Below, piece after piece: positions 46,560-54,787 of a stretch of DNA of 64,000 bases. Position 1 is the stretch's first letter. Each line of letters opens with the position of its first letter. Position numbers and translations under genes: made by a program. The notes beneath the pieces were generated by a model, which was not told where the DNA came from, did not search any database, and worked only from the letters and a program-made list of their open reading frames with translations. The stretch is from a virus. The stretch spans positions 17,877-81,876 of the IMG/VR virus record IMGVR_UViG_3300023179_000071; one strand, written 5' to 3'.

Positions 46560-47603
46560 TTATTCTGTGCTGCCTGGGGCTTTGTAGTGTCCTATATTAT
46601 GACCGGGAGCCGAGTATTCGTCAATAACCAAATCCATGCCTTTCAAATCAATATCGTGTTTAATTTGTTCGCACTTCGTCATCGTTGTGTGCTTGGCACA
46701 TGTTTGGTTATCTCTATATTCTTCTAATGGGTATATATGAGTATTGTCAAATGTAGTTTTACCGAAATGACATAGCTTGTTACACATCCAGCTTTTCTTT
46801 AATTGAGGTCTTGTTGTTTTCTTGATAACTTCGAATTTATTGCGTAACATTTCTTCTGTTTTTGGAATATCAGATTTATCGAAGAGTATACTGAATGGAC
46901 CGCCATCATTAATAAAAAAAATGGTAACAATTATATGATCATAGTCTGGATATAGTTGCTGTGCAGCATAGTGGTATATTCTTAATTGAGGATCTGTCTC
47001 TAGTTTTTCTTGGGTTTTTTCTTGACCAGTTGCCCAATCGAGCCTTCTCCCTGTTTTCCAGTCTACAATTTCTAGAGTATTATCATCTATTTTAGTAATA
47101 AGATCTATTGTTCCTTTCAATCCTAATGTACCACTGATTTCATTACCATTAAGATCATATTTATACTTTGCCCATTTTTTATCTATAGCTATATCAAAGT
47201 GCTGCTCTGGACACATAATAGATCTGTTGCGAGGATCAAACATACCATTATTGAATTCTATAGCTTTGTATACCCATTTCCTACAATCATCAAAATCTTT
47301 TTCGGTCCACTTATGGTGAGAGCACTTCTTACTATAGTAATTGTATACATCTCTAATAAGAACTTCTAGATCGTATTTTTTAGTTGGTATTTGCCCTAAT
47401 ATATCGTCATCGATATGGGTGTGTTTGTTTTGAATGCCCTGTTGTATAACTGCTAGTATCTCTAGTACTTTATGAACTATAGTCCCTTTATCTGCCTTCT
47501 GACCAGAAGGACTTCTCCAGCCTAATACATATTCCATAAAATATTGTTGCTCGCACATGGAATGAGTATTGTATGAAGAACTTCTGAAATATGTAATGAT
47601 AAT
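46560..47603 (-). CDS. Cas4/RecB-like PD-(D/E)XK exonuclease with probable ATT start
   Basis: The frame from the ATG at 47558 starts with MCEQQYFMEYVLGW, but the family usually has a conserved YFRSSS-type strand first. Reading upstream in the same frame gives IIITYFRSSSYNTHS before that Met, with a TGA stop one codon beyond. There is no ATG, GTG or TTG there. An SD match TGAGGTGA (47614-47607) stands six bases before an ATT at 47603, which I take as the start. The core has KADKGTIVHKVLEI, LEIVDWKTGRR (D-x-x-K nuclease site), QLRIYHYAAQQLYPDYD and late cysteines near CNKLCHFGK. Likely a RecB-like exonuclease for recombination or DNA processing. Confidence 0.7.
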   Translation of the reverse strand: MIITYFRSSSYNTHSMCEQQYFMEYVLGWRSPSGQKADKGTIVHKVLEILAVIQQGIQNKHTHIDDDILGQIPTKKYDLEVLIRDVYNYYSKKCSHHKWTEKDFDDCRKWVYKAIEFNNGMFDPRNRSIMCPEQHFDIAIDKKWAKYKYDLNGNEISGTLGLKGTIDLITKIDDNTLEIVDWKTGRRLDWATGQEKTQEKLETDPQLRIYHYAAQQLYPDYDHIIVTIFFINDGGPFSILFDKSDIPKTEEMLRNKFEVIKKTTRPQLKKSWMCNKLCHFGKTTFDNTHIYPLEEYRDNQTCAKHTTMTKCEQIKHDIDLKGMDLVIDEYSAPGHNIGHYKAPGSTE

Positions 47604-47606
47604 AAA

Positions 47607-47614
47607 TCACCTCA
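47607..47614 (-). promoter_or_regulatory. Strong Shine-Dalgarno for an ATT start
   Basis: TGAGGTGA, matching the 16S rRNA tail well, overlaps the TGA stop of the dNMP kinase. Its AGG ends at 47610, six bases before the ATT at 47603. The best-known ATT start is infC (IF3) in E. coli, so such starts exist but are rare. No standard start codon lies within the usual distance. Confidence 0.6.
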
Positions 47615-48349
47615 TTCGAATATGTTTTGAAAAATATTGTAAAGAGACATTGATTGTTCATATATTGACATATTCTCATTATCAATAATATGATCAAAAT
47701 TAGACCAATCATATCTATCTTCATCCAATATTACTTCACTAATATGATCAGACAAACCATACTTGTTTCTTTTTAGTCTGATGACCAATCCGTCAGCGCT
47801 ATGTATAGCATCTACCTCATTAGGAAATCTACAGTCTGTAATTAAAGCCAATTCGCTTTGATCGTTTAAAATCTTATTGATTGTTACTTCTGGCCATATA
47901 TTTGGTTTCATAGATCTAAAAATATCAGTCCCAACAACTTGCATAACTTCTCTAGCTGTGAGATATTTATTTTCCCAAAAGACATTGGTAATCTCATTTT
48001 TTTCTATGTCTGTACCATAACACTGAGCATACGTTAGTCCTAAAAGATCCATACAAATATTTTTCTTGAGTATATCAGCAAAACTATATAATTTAATATA
48101 TGGATTGAGTTTGGTAACCATATCAAGCACATCAGTGTCAAGAGTAGCTGTAGAGCTATTAATATAGTACTGATTAATATCAACAGTAATAGACGCTCCA
48201 TTATGCTTAATGATATCAATAGTACCTTGCTGATTGACTTTGGCCTTCTGGCATAAATTTTGATTGGCAAGATAAATACTATAAATAAAATTAGCCGATG
48301 TATTTTTTCCGGATTGTTTCTTTCCAGAAAAACCTATGATTTTAGTCAT
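47612..48349 (-). CDS. Deoxynucleoside monophosphate kinase
   Basis: 245 residues, ATGA overlap upstream. Near the N-terminus IIGFSGKKQSGKNTSANF is the P-loop with G-x-x-x-x-G-K-N/S-T. The later ALITDCRFPNEVDAI and VIRLKRN match the sequence around the substrate site of phage dNMP kinases such as T4 gp1, which pass phosphate from ATP to dNMPs. It belongs to the nucleotide-supply part of the minus-strand cluster. Confidence is high for a P-loop kinase, slightly lower for substrate. Confidence 0.82.
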   Translation of the reverse strand: MTKIIGFSGKKQSGKNTSANFIYSIYLANQNLCQKAKVNQQGTIDIIKHNGASITVDINQYYINSSTATLDTDVLDMVTKLNPYIKLYSFADILKKNICMDLLGLTYAQCYGTDIEKNEITNVFWENKYLTAREVMQVVGTDIFRSMKPNIWPEVTINKILNDQSELALITDCRFPNEVDAIHSADGLVIRLKRNKYGLSDHISEVILDEDRYDWSNFDHIIDNENMSIYEQSMSLYNIFQNIFE

Positions 48350-49500
48350 ATCTGCCTTTCCGTTAGTTTAGATAGCTCTGCTATAATAGTTTTATTATCC
48401 ATTTCTGCTATATCGCTAGTGATAAACTGTGGAGTGTATATATTATATGTTCTGGAACATTTTTTAGAAATTGTATTAGTTGCTTTGTGTCCAGCATCAT
48501 CATTATCTAATAATAATATCATTTGCATCGCTCCACTAGCATCAATTAACATTTTTTGAGTATCAGACATAGAAGAACCAAATATTGCTACGCTATTTCT
48601 GAATCCGCACTCTTCTAGTTTCCAAACGTTTCCTGGACTTTCAACTATTACTATAGTTCTAGACTCTCTGATATAATCTTTTGCATACCACATATTGTAT
48701 AGGTGGTTCTGTGTCTTAAAGCCAAAATTGTGTTTCCATTTAGAATATTTCCATTTATTATCTTCTGATGGGCACTCGTCATTTGGATTATGATAACTAC
48801 TGCATCTGATACATTTGCTATGTATACTACGACCAGTACATCCTACCATGTATTGATGTTCATTATCGTAGATAGGAGCAACTGCTCGTCCATACATTTC
48901 TTTACCTATTTTATCACACAAACCCACATCGTATTTATTCAGTATGTCTGTGCTAAATCCTCTATCAACAAAATATGCTGCTGGTATAACCAAACTTTGC
49001 CTAATATTACGTCGTGATATTTTTGGTAGATCGTCTTTTGGAGATGGGGTTATATTAGATACAAATGATGTAAACGTATTCTTTTCTACAGATTGTTTTG
49101 ATACTTTGACATTATCAAAATTATCCTTAAGCATTTTCTTCACAAAAGATAAAGTAGCAGCAAAGGAAACTGTTTCATCTCCATCTTTTAACCAGCCTGT
49201 TTGATTATGAGACAATACTCCTCTAATAAATCCTATAATAGATGACTTAAAAGTTTGCTCGCATCCGTGAGTTCGACATTTCCAATTACCTCTATAGTGA
49301 TCTCCATCTGGATATAAATTCAATGCTGACGGATTATCTCCCCCATGTATAGGGCACGACATTGATATCATCCTAGATGTTTGCTTATATTCTATACCAA
49401 GAGCATCTAAAACAGTATATATATTATCACAAATCTGATCACAGATTATCTTTAGTTCGTTTTGATTATACGAAACTGATTTCTTCATCATTATTTTCAT
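48346..49500 (-). CDS. dnaG: DNA primase, DnaG type
   Basis: 384 residues; three close Met starts are possible (49500, 49491 and 49488) with no clear SD, and I give the longest. It has a CHC2-like Zn finger (Cys49, His52, Cys75, Cys80 in SCPIHGG and KCRTHGCE). Residues about 180-280 are the catalytic core with another Cys-rich site near CIRCSSYHNPNDEC. A TOPRIM domain follows: TIVIVESPGNVWKLEECG and MILLLDNDDAGHKA (acidic D-x-D). It is shorter than cellular DnaG (about 580) and appears to lack its C-terminal helicase-binding domain. Overlaps the helicase gene by 35 bases. Confidence 0.9.
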   Translation of the reverse strand: MKIMMKKSVSYNQNELKIICDQICDNIYTVLDALGIEYKQTSRMISMSCPIHGGDNPSALNLYPDGDHYRGNWKCRTHGCEQTFKSSIIGFIRGVLSHNQTGWLKDGDETVSFAATLSFVKKMLKDNFDNVKVSKQSVEKNTFTSFVSNITPSPKDDLPKISRRNIRQSLVIPAAYFVDRGFSTDILNKYDVGLCDKIGKEMYGRAVAPIYDNEHQYMVGCTGRSIHSKCIRCSSYHNPNDECPSEDNKWKYSKWKHNFGFKTQNHLYNMWYAKDYIRESRTIVIVESPGNVWKLEECGFRNSVAIFGSSMSDTQKMLIDASGAMQMILLLDNDDAGHKATNTISKKCSRTYNIYTPQFITSDIAEMDNKTIIAELSKLTERQI

Positions 49501-50935
49501 CTATAACAAATCCATTGGATGGCTTTTCTTTATTTCCGCTACTAATAAGTTCTAATCTAGTTTTGCCTTCTGTAATTTTTGCACACCAGCCCTTCATATG
49601 ACAATTAATATAATCGTTATCATCTAATCCACCGCCGTGTCTACTGATTAATGGCACAAGCTTACGATTACCATTATTTGGTCCGTCCTCTGCTATCTCT
49701 TCATCAGACTTTCGTTTGAAAATAGTAAAGTTACTACATAGCCATATAATACGGTCAGAGCCGCTTGCTGTATCTGTGCTCTCTTTTGTTATACCGTCTC
49801 TATTTAGCTGCACAAATGCTACAATAGGGACTTTATATTTAGTAGCAAAGTTATGCAATGATGTCATCATAAAACCTAATACCTGATACTCTTTCATATC
49901 CTGAGATATGCCTGCGCTGTCCATAAGCTTCAAATAATCATAAAAAATTACACAGTCTTTAGCTGTGCCGTCTGGATTAAGTCCAACATCCTTAATAACC
50001 CATCTCCGCATTATAGCTAACTGTTCTTCGAATGATTTGCCAGCAATAGACTTATAAAATAATTTTGTTTGCTTGAGTTGCTCTACTGCTTCTGTAATCT
50101 TAGATTTTTTATCTATAGTTTGAGCAAATGCTCCTGTTTCTATATTATTGATTTCGATTTCTGTCATCATAGCTAAAACTCTATGCAAATGATCTTCTTT
50201 GGTCATTTCTGTATCCATATTTAATACAGGTATACTAAGCTTATTAGCTATATGAAATCCCATATTATCGGATAATAGAGTTTTACCAACCTTAGGTCTT
50301 GCCGCTATAACATTAACTGTGCTTTTTCTCAAACCTCCACCTATAGCTTGATCATAAATCTTAAATCCTGTCGAGATCCCGACCTGATCAACTTTATGTT
50401 CTTCTAGATATTTGATATATTCATCTAAATTCGTACCAATAGATTCTGGTCCGCTTTCGCTATCGTTAAGTTTATTTGTAAAATCAAATACGACATCTTC
50501 TGCTATTCCTAGTATTGATGTTATACTTTCTGATCCATTAACGTCTAGAATCTTATCCTGAGCTAGTTTAAGTTGTTTATGTAATAATCTAGCTATATCT
50601 AGCTTTCTGATTTTAGCAGCAAATTTTCTAATATTATCCAGACTAACCGGAAAATCCATTATTGCTTTAAGATGCTGTGCCTCTTCTTTTTTAGATAATA
50701 CATGAGCCAGGTCTAGTTCCTGAGCAGACGATATTATACAAGCGACATCTATATTTGTGGAGTGACCTTTCTCAAATAAATGTTTGAGGCATTTGTAAAT
50801 AATAATATTACTATCAATAGTAAAACATGTTTCTGATAATATATCAGCTACTTCGTAGAAAGCCTTATCAGAATACGAACAAATACCAGCCAATACGGCT
50901 CTTTCAGCCGCCGGATCACACAATATCATACTCAA
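49466..50935 (-). CDS. dnaB: Replicative DNA helicase, DnaB type
   Basis: 489 residues. N-terminal domain about 1-170. RecA-like motor: STGFKIYDQAIGGGLRKST, Walker A AARPKVGKT (211-219), NMDTEMTKE, Walker B CVIFYDYLKLM (about 325), and PIVAFVQLNRDG. The first codon may be TTG at 50935, which overlaps the upstream TGA (TTGA) and has AAGGA nine bases upstream; the ATG at 50929 would leave 15 bases. Works with the adjacent primase at the fork. Confidence 0.93.
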   Translation of the reverse strand: MSMILCDPAAERAVLAGICSYSDKAFYEVADILSETCFTIDSNIIIYKCLKHLFEKGHSTNIDVACIISSAQELDLAHVLSKKEEAQHLKAIMDFPVSLDNIRKFAAKIRKLDIARLLHKQLKLAQDKILDVNGSESITSILGIAEDVVFDFTNKLNDSESGPESIGTNLDEYIKYLEEHKVDQVGISTGFKIYDQAIGGGLRKSTVNVIAARPKVGKTLLSDNMGFHIANKLSIPVLNMDTEMTKEDHLHRVLAMMTEIEINNIETGAFAQTIDKKSKITEAVEQLKQTKLFYKSIAGKSFEEQLAIMRRWVIKDVGLNPDGTAKDCVIFYDYLKLMDSAGISQDMKEYQVLGFMMTSLHNFATKYKVPIVAFVQLNRDGITKESTDTASGSDRIIWLCSNFTIFKRKSDEEIAEDGPNNGNRKLVPLISRHGGGLDDNDYINCHMKGWCAKITEGKTRLELISSGNKEKPSNGFVIDENNDEEISFV

Positions 50936-51366
50936 TTTATTATTTCCTTTGCTGTATCCGCAAGATTGGTTGCAAATTTCTTAAAAAAAGCATCTATATA
51001 TTCTTTGATTTCTTCTTGATTAGTTAATGGTACATGATATGTTTTGATAAAAATTTCATTGTGGTTGATGATCTCTCCAAGATTATTTTTTTCAAATGCT
51101 GCACAGTTAATATTAAAAACTAATTCTATAGGGGAATCTAATAGAGATCCTCTGTTCTGTATTTCATCATATTGATGGATAGACTCTGACTCTATTCTAT
51201 CGAGTATTTCTTCTGTAGATTCCTCTACAGGAGCTGCTCTGTAATGAATTTCCGAATCGTCTTCGGTAATATATTTTTTTTCTGCCTCTGTTATTTTAGT
51301 ATATAGCTTCATAAGAAGTGCTCGTTCTTCTTCGCTTAATGATTTAATCATTTCATCGTTGATCAT
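50932..51366 (-). CDS. Hypothetical protein, 144 aa, acidic
   Basis: Starts at an ATG after GGGTGA; ends with TTGA overlap with the helicase gene. It has an N-terminal charged helix (SEEERALLMKLYTKITEAEKKY) and an acidic middle (ESTEEILDRIESES). The C-terminus contains a short strand/helix end (EIFIKTYHVPLTNQEEIKEYIDAFF). It could be a helicase loader or regulator from its position immediately upstream of dnaB, but no motif shows this. Function unknown. Confidence 0.6.
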   Translation of the reverse strand: MINDEMIKSLSEEERALLMKLYTKITEAEKKYITEDDSEIHYRAAPVEESTEEILDRIESESIHQYDEIQNRGSLLDSPIELVFNINCAAFEKNNLGEIINHNEIFIKTYHVPLTNQEEIKEYIDAFFKKFATNLADTAKEIIN

Positions 51367-51369
51367 ATT

Positions 51370-51768
51370 TCACCCGGCGTTAGTGGAACAGGTATTACAT
51401 TTATAGCGACCGCGACTTTCTGTGGCAAGCGATGCTGGTACAGTTTCTTTTTTTCCGCATACCCTGCATTGGACATTAACTAAATTAGCTTCTCTTTGTC
51501 TGACTGTGGGTGGATGCACATGTAATAGCTTATCTATTTCTATATCTTCTTTATGCATTTTTGCTTCTGGCATAGATAGAAATTTATTCACAAACTTTTT
51601 CTTATTTTGTTTCGCCTTTTTAGTTTTAATTACACTTTCCGCGATATCGTCCGAATCGTCACTATCGTCATTCTTAGATACCTTTTGATCCGCTGGCAAT
51701 AATGAACTAAGAAGAGTTATTAGAGCCTTAATCTGATCAGGATTTTTTGCTAATTCATTAAGATCCAT
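51370..51768 (-). CDS. Small Zn-ribbon protein with basic linker
   Basis: 132 residues; AGGTGA precedes the ATG by three bases. The middle is Lys-rich (KKAKQNKKKFVNKF) and the C-terminus has two CxxC pairs (VQCRVCGKKETVPASLA and YKCNTCSTNAG), a Zn ribbon. A DNA-binding or scaffold role in the replication cluster is likely. Overlaps its upstream neighbour by 11 bases. Confidence 0.65.
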   Translation of the reverse strand: MDLNELAKNPDQIKALITLLSSLLPADQKVSKNDDSDDSDDIAESVIKTKKAKQNKKKFVNKFLSMPEAKMHKEDIEIDKLLHVHPPTVRQREANLVNVQCRVCGKKETVPASLATESRGRYKCNTCSTNAG

Positions 51769-52240
51769 GCTTCACCTTTGTTTTTTGCACTGATAATAGA
51801 ATATCTGATAAATTTTTTATATTTGTAGCCAAGTAGGATAATCTATCGCTTCTTTGTTTGGCGTATTTTTTTATCTTATTAAGGGCTGTGGCTTTTTCAT
51901 TATGCTTAATAGCCTGTAGAGATTTTTCTATATATCCATAACCTTTATAGTTATTTATATCATCAGCTATAGTTTCTTTAATAGATTCATCCGCCCAGTT
52001 ATATCTAGCTAGCTCTCTATTGATTGTACGCTGAATATGAAATGCGAATTGGCCTAATCTATAAGAAATTTGAGCACAATCTTCGGGTGTTAATTTTTCA
52101 ATATGATCTCTGTTCATAGCAAAATATAGATTAAGCTCTTCCTCTGGAATAATTTGAGCATTATATCTTCCAAGGCCAATAGATGACTCATATTCATCTA
52201 ATACCTTATCCCATTCATCGACTTGACTTTTTGTATTCAT
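51758..52240 (-). CDS. Helical protein, possible UvsY-like recombination mediator
   Basis: 160 residues, nearly all helical and rich in charged residues. It has HIEKLTPEDCAQISYRLGQFAFHIQRTINRE, then a middle with YIEKSLQAIKHNEKATALNKIKK and a long final helix (AKQRSDRLSYLATNIKNLSDILL). The order of an Arg/Lys-rich helix, a Y-x-K-S-type turn and a last helix with Arg/Leu spacing is similar to the T4 UvsY mediator of similar size. ATGA overlap with a nuclease and two genes from the RecA-like protein support it. The call is weak; a search would settle it. Confidence 0.4.
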   Translation of the reverse strand: MNTKSQVDEWDKVLDEYESSIGLGRYNAQIIPEEELNLYFAMNRDHIEKLTPEDCAQISYRLGQFAFHIQRTINRELARYNWADESIKETIADDINNYKGYGYIEKSLQAIKHNEKATALNKIKKYAKQRSDRLSYLATNIKNLSDILLSVQKTKVKHGS

Positions 52241-52644
52241 GCTTTTTTAATCCTGTCTATCCATTCCTCATCAGATTCGTTATATGGTAACGCAACGTAC
52301 TGTATCTCATTAAGTTTGCACCATTCAGCTTTTTCCCTATCTCTTCTCTGATGCTTTAAAAAACCAAGCTTACTATGATGGTAATGACCAATGAATTTAT
52401 AATGTTGTTCTCCGTGTGTTTCTATGCACATTTTTTTAAGAGGTAAATAAAAATCTAAATATAAAGTTTCTGATCGCCTAAGTGGTATAGAAATTTCTTC
52501 TAATATTTGTAAAGTGGGATATAGGTTTGATAATAAATATCTAGCTCTGAGATGTAGTGAGGATTTATTTTGTTGTTTAGCATGTGCTATATTCCCTACG
52601 AGAGCCCAATTATGTTCATTATTATCTAGGTCTATAACTAGCAT
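52237..52644 (-). CDS. VSR/DUF559-like endonuclease (no HTH)
   Basis: 135 residues. Core SETLYLDFYLPLKKMCIETHGEQH, in which the strand Asp, the Glu and the His-Gly-x-x-His pattern match the PD-(D/E)XK-type (VSR-like) site. A later KLGFLKHQRRDREKAEW helix and YVALPYNESDEEW strand follow. It resembles the nuclease core at 31814-32608 but has no N-terminal HTH. Lies between recA and the UvsY-like gene, so probably a recombination nuclease and not a homing enzyme. Confidence 0.7.
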   Translation of the reverse strand: MLVIDLDNNEHNWALVGNIAHAKQQNKSSLHLRARYLLSNLYPTLQILEEISIPLRRSETLYLDFYLPLKKMCIETHGEQHYKFIGHYHHSKLGFLKHQRRDREKAEWCKLNEIQYVALPYNESDEEWIDRIKKA

Positions 52645-53654
52645 TTTATACCAATAGTATTTTTAACTTCCTGATAAAGTTCATCGTATACTTTTGGATT
52701 ATCTAAAAGATACTGACGCACTTTCTCTGTACCCTGTAATTTCTGTTTCTCTCCGCTCATGAAATCCAGAGTATACCACGCACCCCCCTTGTTGATCAAG
52801 CCCATATCACAAGCAAGTGTTATTATTTCCATATGTTTATCTATACCATAGCCGTATCTAATGTAGCTGGTAATATTACCACCAGGAGGCCCTAATGCCG
52901 AACATAGTACTTGCCATTCAACTTCTTGTCCTATTTGTGTTGCTTCTGTTCCAACAGTCCATGGTTTAAAAGACTTGGCCCTAAGCTTTATATCAGTTTG
53001 ATAAGCTATTGCTTGACCGCTCTTTTCCTTAAATTCTGCACCATAACCTGTTGGATTACCCATAAGGTGAGTAATGCCTATTACTATATTTCTATTTACA
53101 GGAATAACATTAGCAACCTTACGGCAAAATTTAGCTAATAATTTGGCACCATCAGCTCTTTGCATTTTATCCATATCGCTAGTGATCTCTGCTTCGGTAC
53201 ACAATGCCGAATAGGAATCTATAATAATAACTGATCCAGGTTCCTCATTGATAATTCTTTCTGCGATTTGTAGATATTCTTCAGCATGAAGAATTTTACC
53301 TTCTTGAGAGCCTATAACACTAAACCTAGTCAGATCTATATTAGGAATACCTTCTAGGTCTCTTTTCTTCAAACGTCCTTCAATATTCAGATAGTAAACA
53401 TTTCTTGGTTTTTTAAGGTCTCCCTGATATATTTCATTTTGTGCAGTAGCCGAGAACGTCAATGCTGATGTTGTTTTTCCGCATTTAGGCTGACCTGTGA
53501 AAACTACGAAGCTTCCTTCTGGTATGCCGCCACCCAATATCATATCAAGGGCAGGAGAAACTGGTATAACTATGGACTGCTTATCTACGATAGCGTTTCC
53601 CGATAAAATAACATTAGAACCAAAAGTTTTTAGTATATCTTCTTTAAGTGCCAT
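52638..53654 (-). CDS. RecA/UvsX-like recombinase
   Basis: 338 residues. Walker A GQPKCGKT (54-61), an acidic site with NIEGR, Walker B SVIIIDSYSAL, and the L2-like loop HLMGNPTGYGAEFKEKSGQA followed by IAYQTDIKLRAKSF. The C-terminal domain holds RYGYGIDKHMEIITLAC and WYTLDFMSGEKQKLQGTEK, as in phage UvsX and RecA. AAGGA stands before the ATG. It should form filaments on ssDNA for recombination-driven replication. Neighbouring genes (nuclease, UvsY-like) agree. Confidence 0.92.
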   Translation of the reverse strand: MALKEDILKTFGSNVILSGNAIVDKQSIVIPVSPALDMILGGGIPEGSFVVFTGQPKCGKTTSALTFSATAQNEIYQGDLKKPRNVYYLNIEGRLKKRDLEGIPNIDLTRFSVIGSQEGKILHAEEYLQIAERIINEEPGSVIIIDSYSALCTEAEITSDMDKMQRADGAKLLAKFCRKVANVIPVNRNIVIGITHLMGNPTGYGAEFKEKSGQAIAYQTDIKLRAKSFKPWTVGTEATQIGQEVEWQVLCSALGPPGGNITSYIRYGYGIDKHMEIITLACDMGLINKGGAWYTLDFMSGEKQKLQGTEKVRQYLLDNPKVYDELYQEVKNTIGIKC

Positions 53655-54066
53655 TATCTAAGTCCTTTAATTTGGAAATCAGCGATTGAGTGTTATTAAT
53701 TTGACGGTATGTATTTTTTTCTGATCTGTCCAATGGTTTGGATATTTCTGTATTCTCAGTTTGTAATTTAACATCTTCTTGTTCTATAATAGCCGTAAGG
53801 TGAGGAGCCCGCAGGGAATATATTTTTTCTGCTTTAGAGTTATTGAGTGCTCTTACTATGGCCTTAGGATTATATTTTTTCACTAATTTATTAGCTGTAG
53901 CAATCTGATTTCTGTAATAAGCTGACCATTTTTTAGTTAACCAAAATTTAGCGTGTAAGTCTTCTTTCGATAACTTTGCTTTCTTCTCGCATATCAATTC
54001 TGTAATATACTGTGCCGCTGAAACAGTTTTGCCATTAGAATACTTTGAGGGATATTTATTATTCAT
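53644..54066 (-). CDS. Conserved phage protein, 140 aa
   Basis: ATGA overlap upstream; 11-base overlap with recA downstream. The first 100 residues look like a helical DNA-related domain (AAQYITELICEKKAKLSKEDLH, KFWLTKKWSAYYRNQIATANKLVKKYNPKAIVRAL). It ends in a charged disordered tail. I have an impression of having met this pattern next to phage recombination genes, but cannot name a family. Possible recombination or replication accessory. Confidence 0.6.
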   Translation of the reverse strand: MNNKYPSKYSNGKTVSAAQYITELICEKKAKLSKEDLHAKFWLTKKWSAYYRNQIATANKLVKKYNPKAIVRALNNSKAEKIYSLRAPHLTAIIEQEDVKLQTENTEISKPLDRSEKNTYRQINNTQSLISKLKDLDNGT

Positions 54067-54401
54067 TTGTTGTCATTAGGTCTAAAAATGCCTTTCATTT
54101 GTCTATTAGATACTAATTTAGATCTGGCAGCATCATGAACCTCAGATGCTTCTTTTGTCATGATAGACACGGATTTGGTGCCTTTCCCGGATGTTTGGTT
54201 TATCATGAGATTAGGATACTTCCCAACCTTCGATGTTGCAACAGGGACGCCTGCTTCTTGTCCTGTATTTGCCTGTTTCTCTAGAATACTAGACACTTGT
54301 TTTGCTGTAATATCTAATTCTTTTGCTATTTGATCTATAGATTGACCTTGACTATTAAGCCACTGAATAGCATATGTATTAGCCTTACTGAGTTTTGCCA
54401 T
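54063..54401 (-). CDS. Small protein with N-terminal HTH
   Basis: The ATG at 54401 follows an AGAGAG site and I prefer it over the GTG at 54407; the result is 112 residues. Residues about 5-42 look like an HTH (LSKANTYAIQWLNSQGQSI, then QIAKELDITAKQVSSIL), with typical A-x-x-L-x-I-x-x-x-x-V spacing. The rest is Gly/Ser/Lys-rich (GKYPNLMINQTSGKGTKSVS). Could be a DNA-binding regulator or a small-terminase-like protein; ATGA overlap with the next gene. Confidence 0.6.
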   Translation of the reverse strand: MAKLSKANTYAIQWLNSQGQSIDQIAKELDITAKQVSSILEKQANTGQEAGVPVATSKVGKYPNLMINQTSGKGTKSVSIMTKEASEVHDAARSKLVSNRQMKGIFRPNDNK

Positions 54402-54403
54402 TA

Positions 54404-54787
54404 TCACATCTCTCTTTCTGTGTTATGAAGCCACGAAATATTTTTAGTATTGAGAAATTTTAAGTACATATTAAATGCATTCTGATTCACATTAATAAAT
54501 TTTGATGTTAATCTAGTTTGATCTTTGCCTCTATATGCTACTCTATCACCATAGACTGACACAGGATTATATGGTTTATATGTATAATCGACACGAATCA
54601 TAAATTTTTTTGTATCATCTTCTCTATGTAATACTTTAGCTAGTGTTTTTTCACTATTTTCCGTATTAGATCTGTAATTGTTATCTTCGTCTATAAAATC
54701 ATGATTATCAGAGAATGCATAGAATTTATTTTCGTCAATATTTTTTGTGTTTGGTTGCTGGAATATAAATGTATCTGTTTTTTTCAT
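54404..54787 (-). CDS. Paralog A of a tandem duplicated phage family
   Basis: Start at the ATG at 54787, which overlaps the upstream TGA (ATGA); an earlier in-frame start at 54817 is less likely. 127 residues. It shares with its upstream neighbour the elements HDFIDEDNNYRS, a middle PYNPVSVYGD and a C-terminal FINVNQNAFNMYLKFLNTKN-type helix followed by W-L-x-x-x-E-R-E/D. Both members are small alpha/beta or helical proteins of unknown function. They are in the recombination/replication cluster. Confidence 0.65.
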   Translation of the reverse strand: MKKTDTFIFQQPNTKNIDENKFYAFSDNHDFIDEDNNYRSNTENSEKTLAKVLHREDDTKKFMIRVDYTYKPYNPVSVYGDRVAYRGKDQTRLTSKFINVNQNAFNMYLKFLNTKNISWLHNTEREM

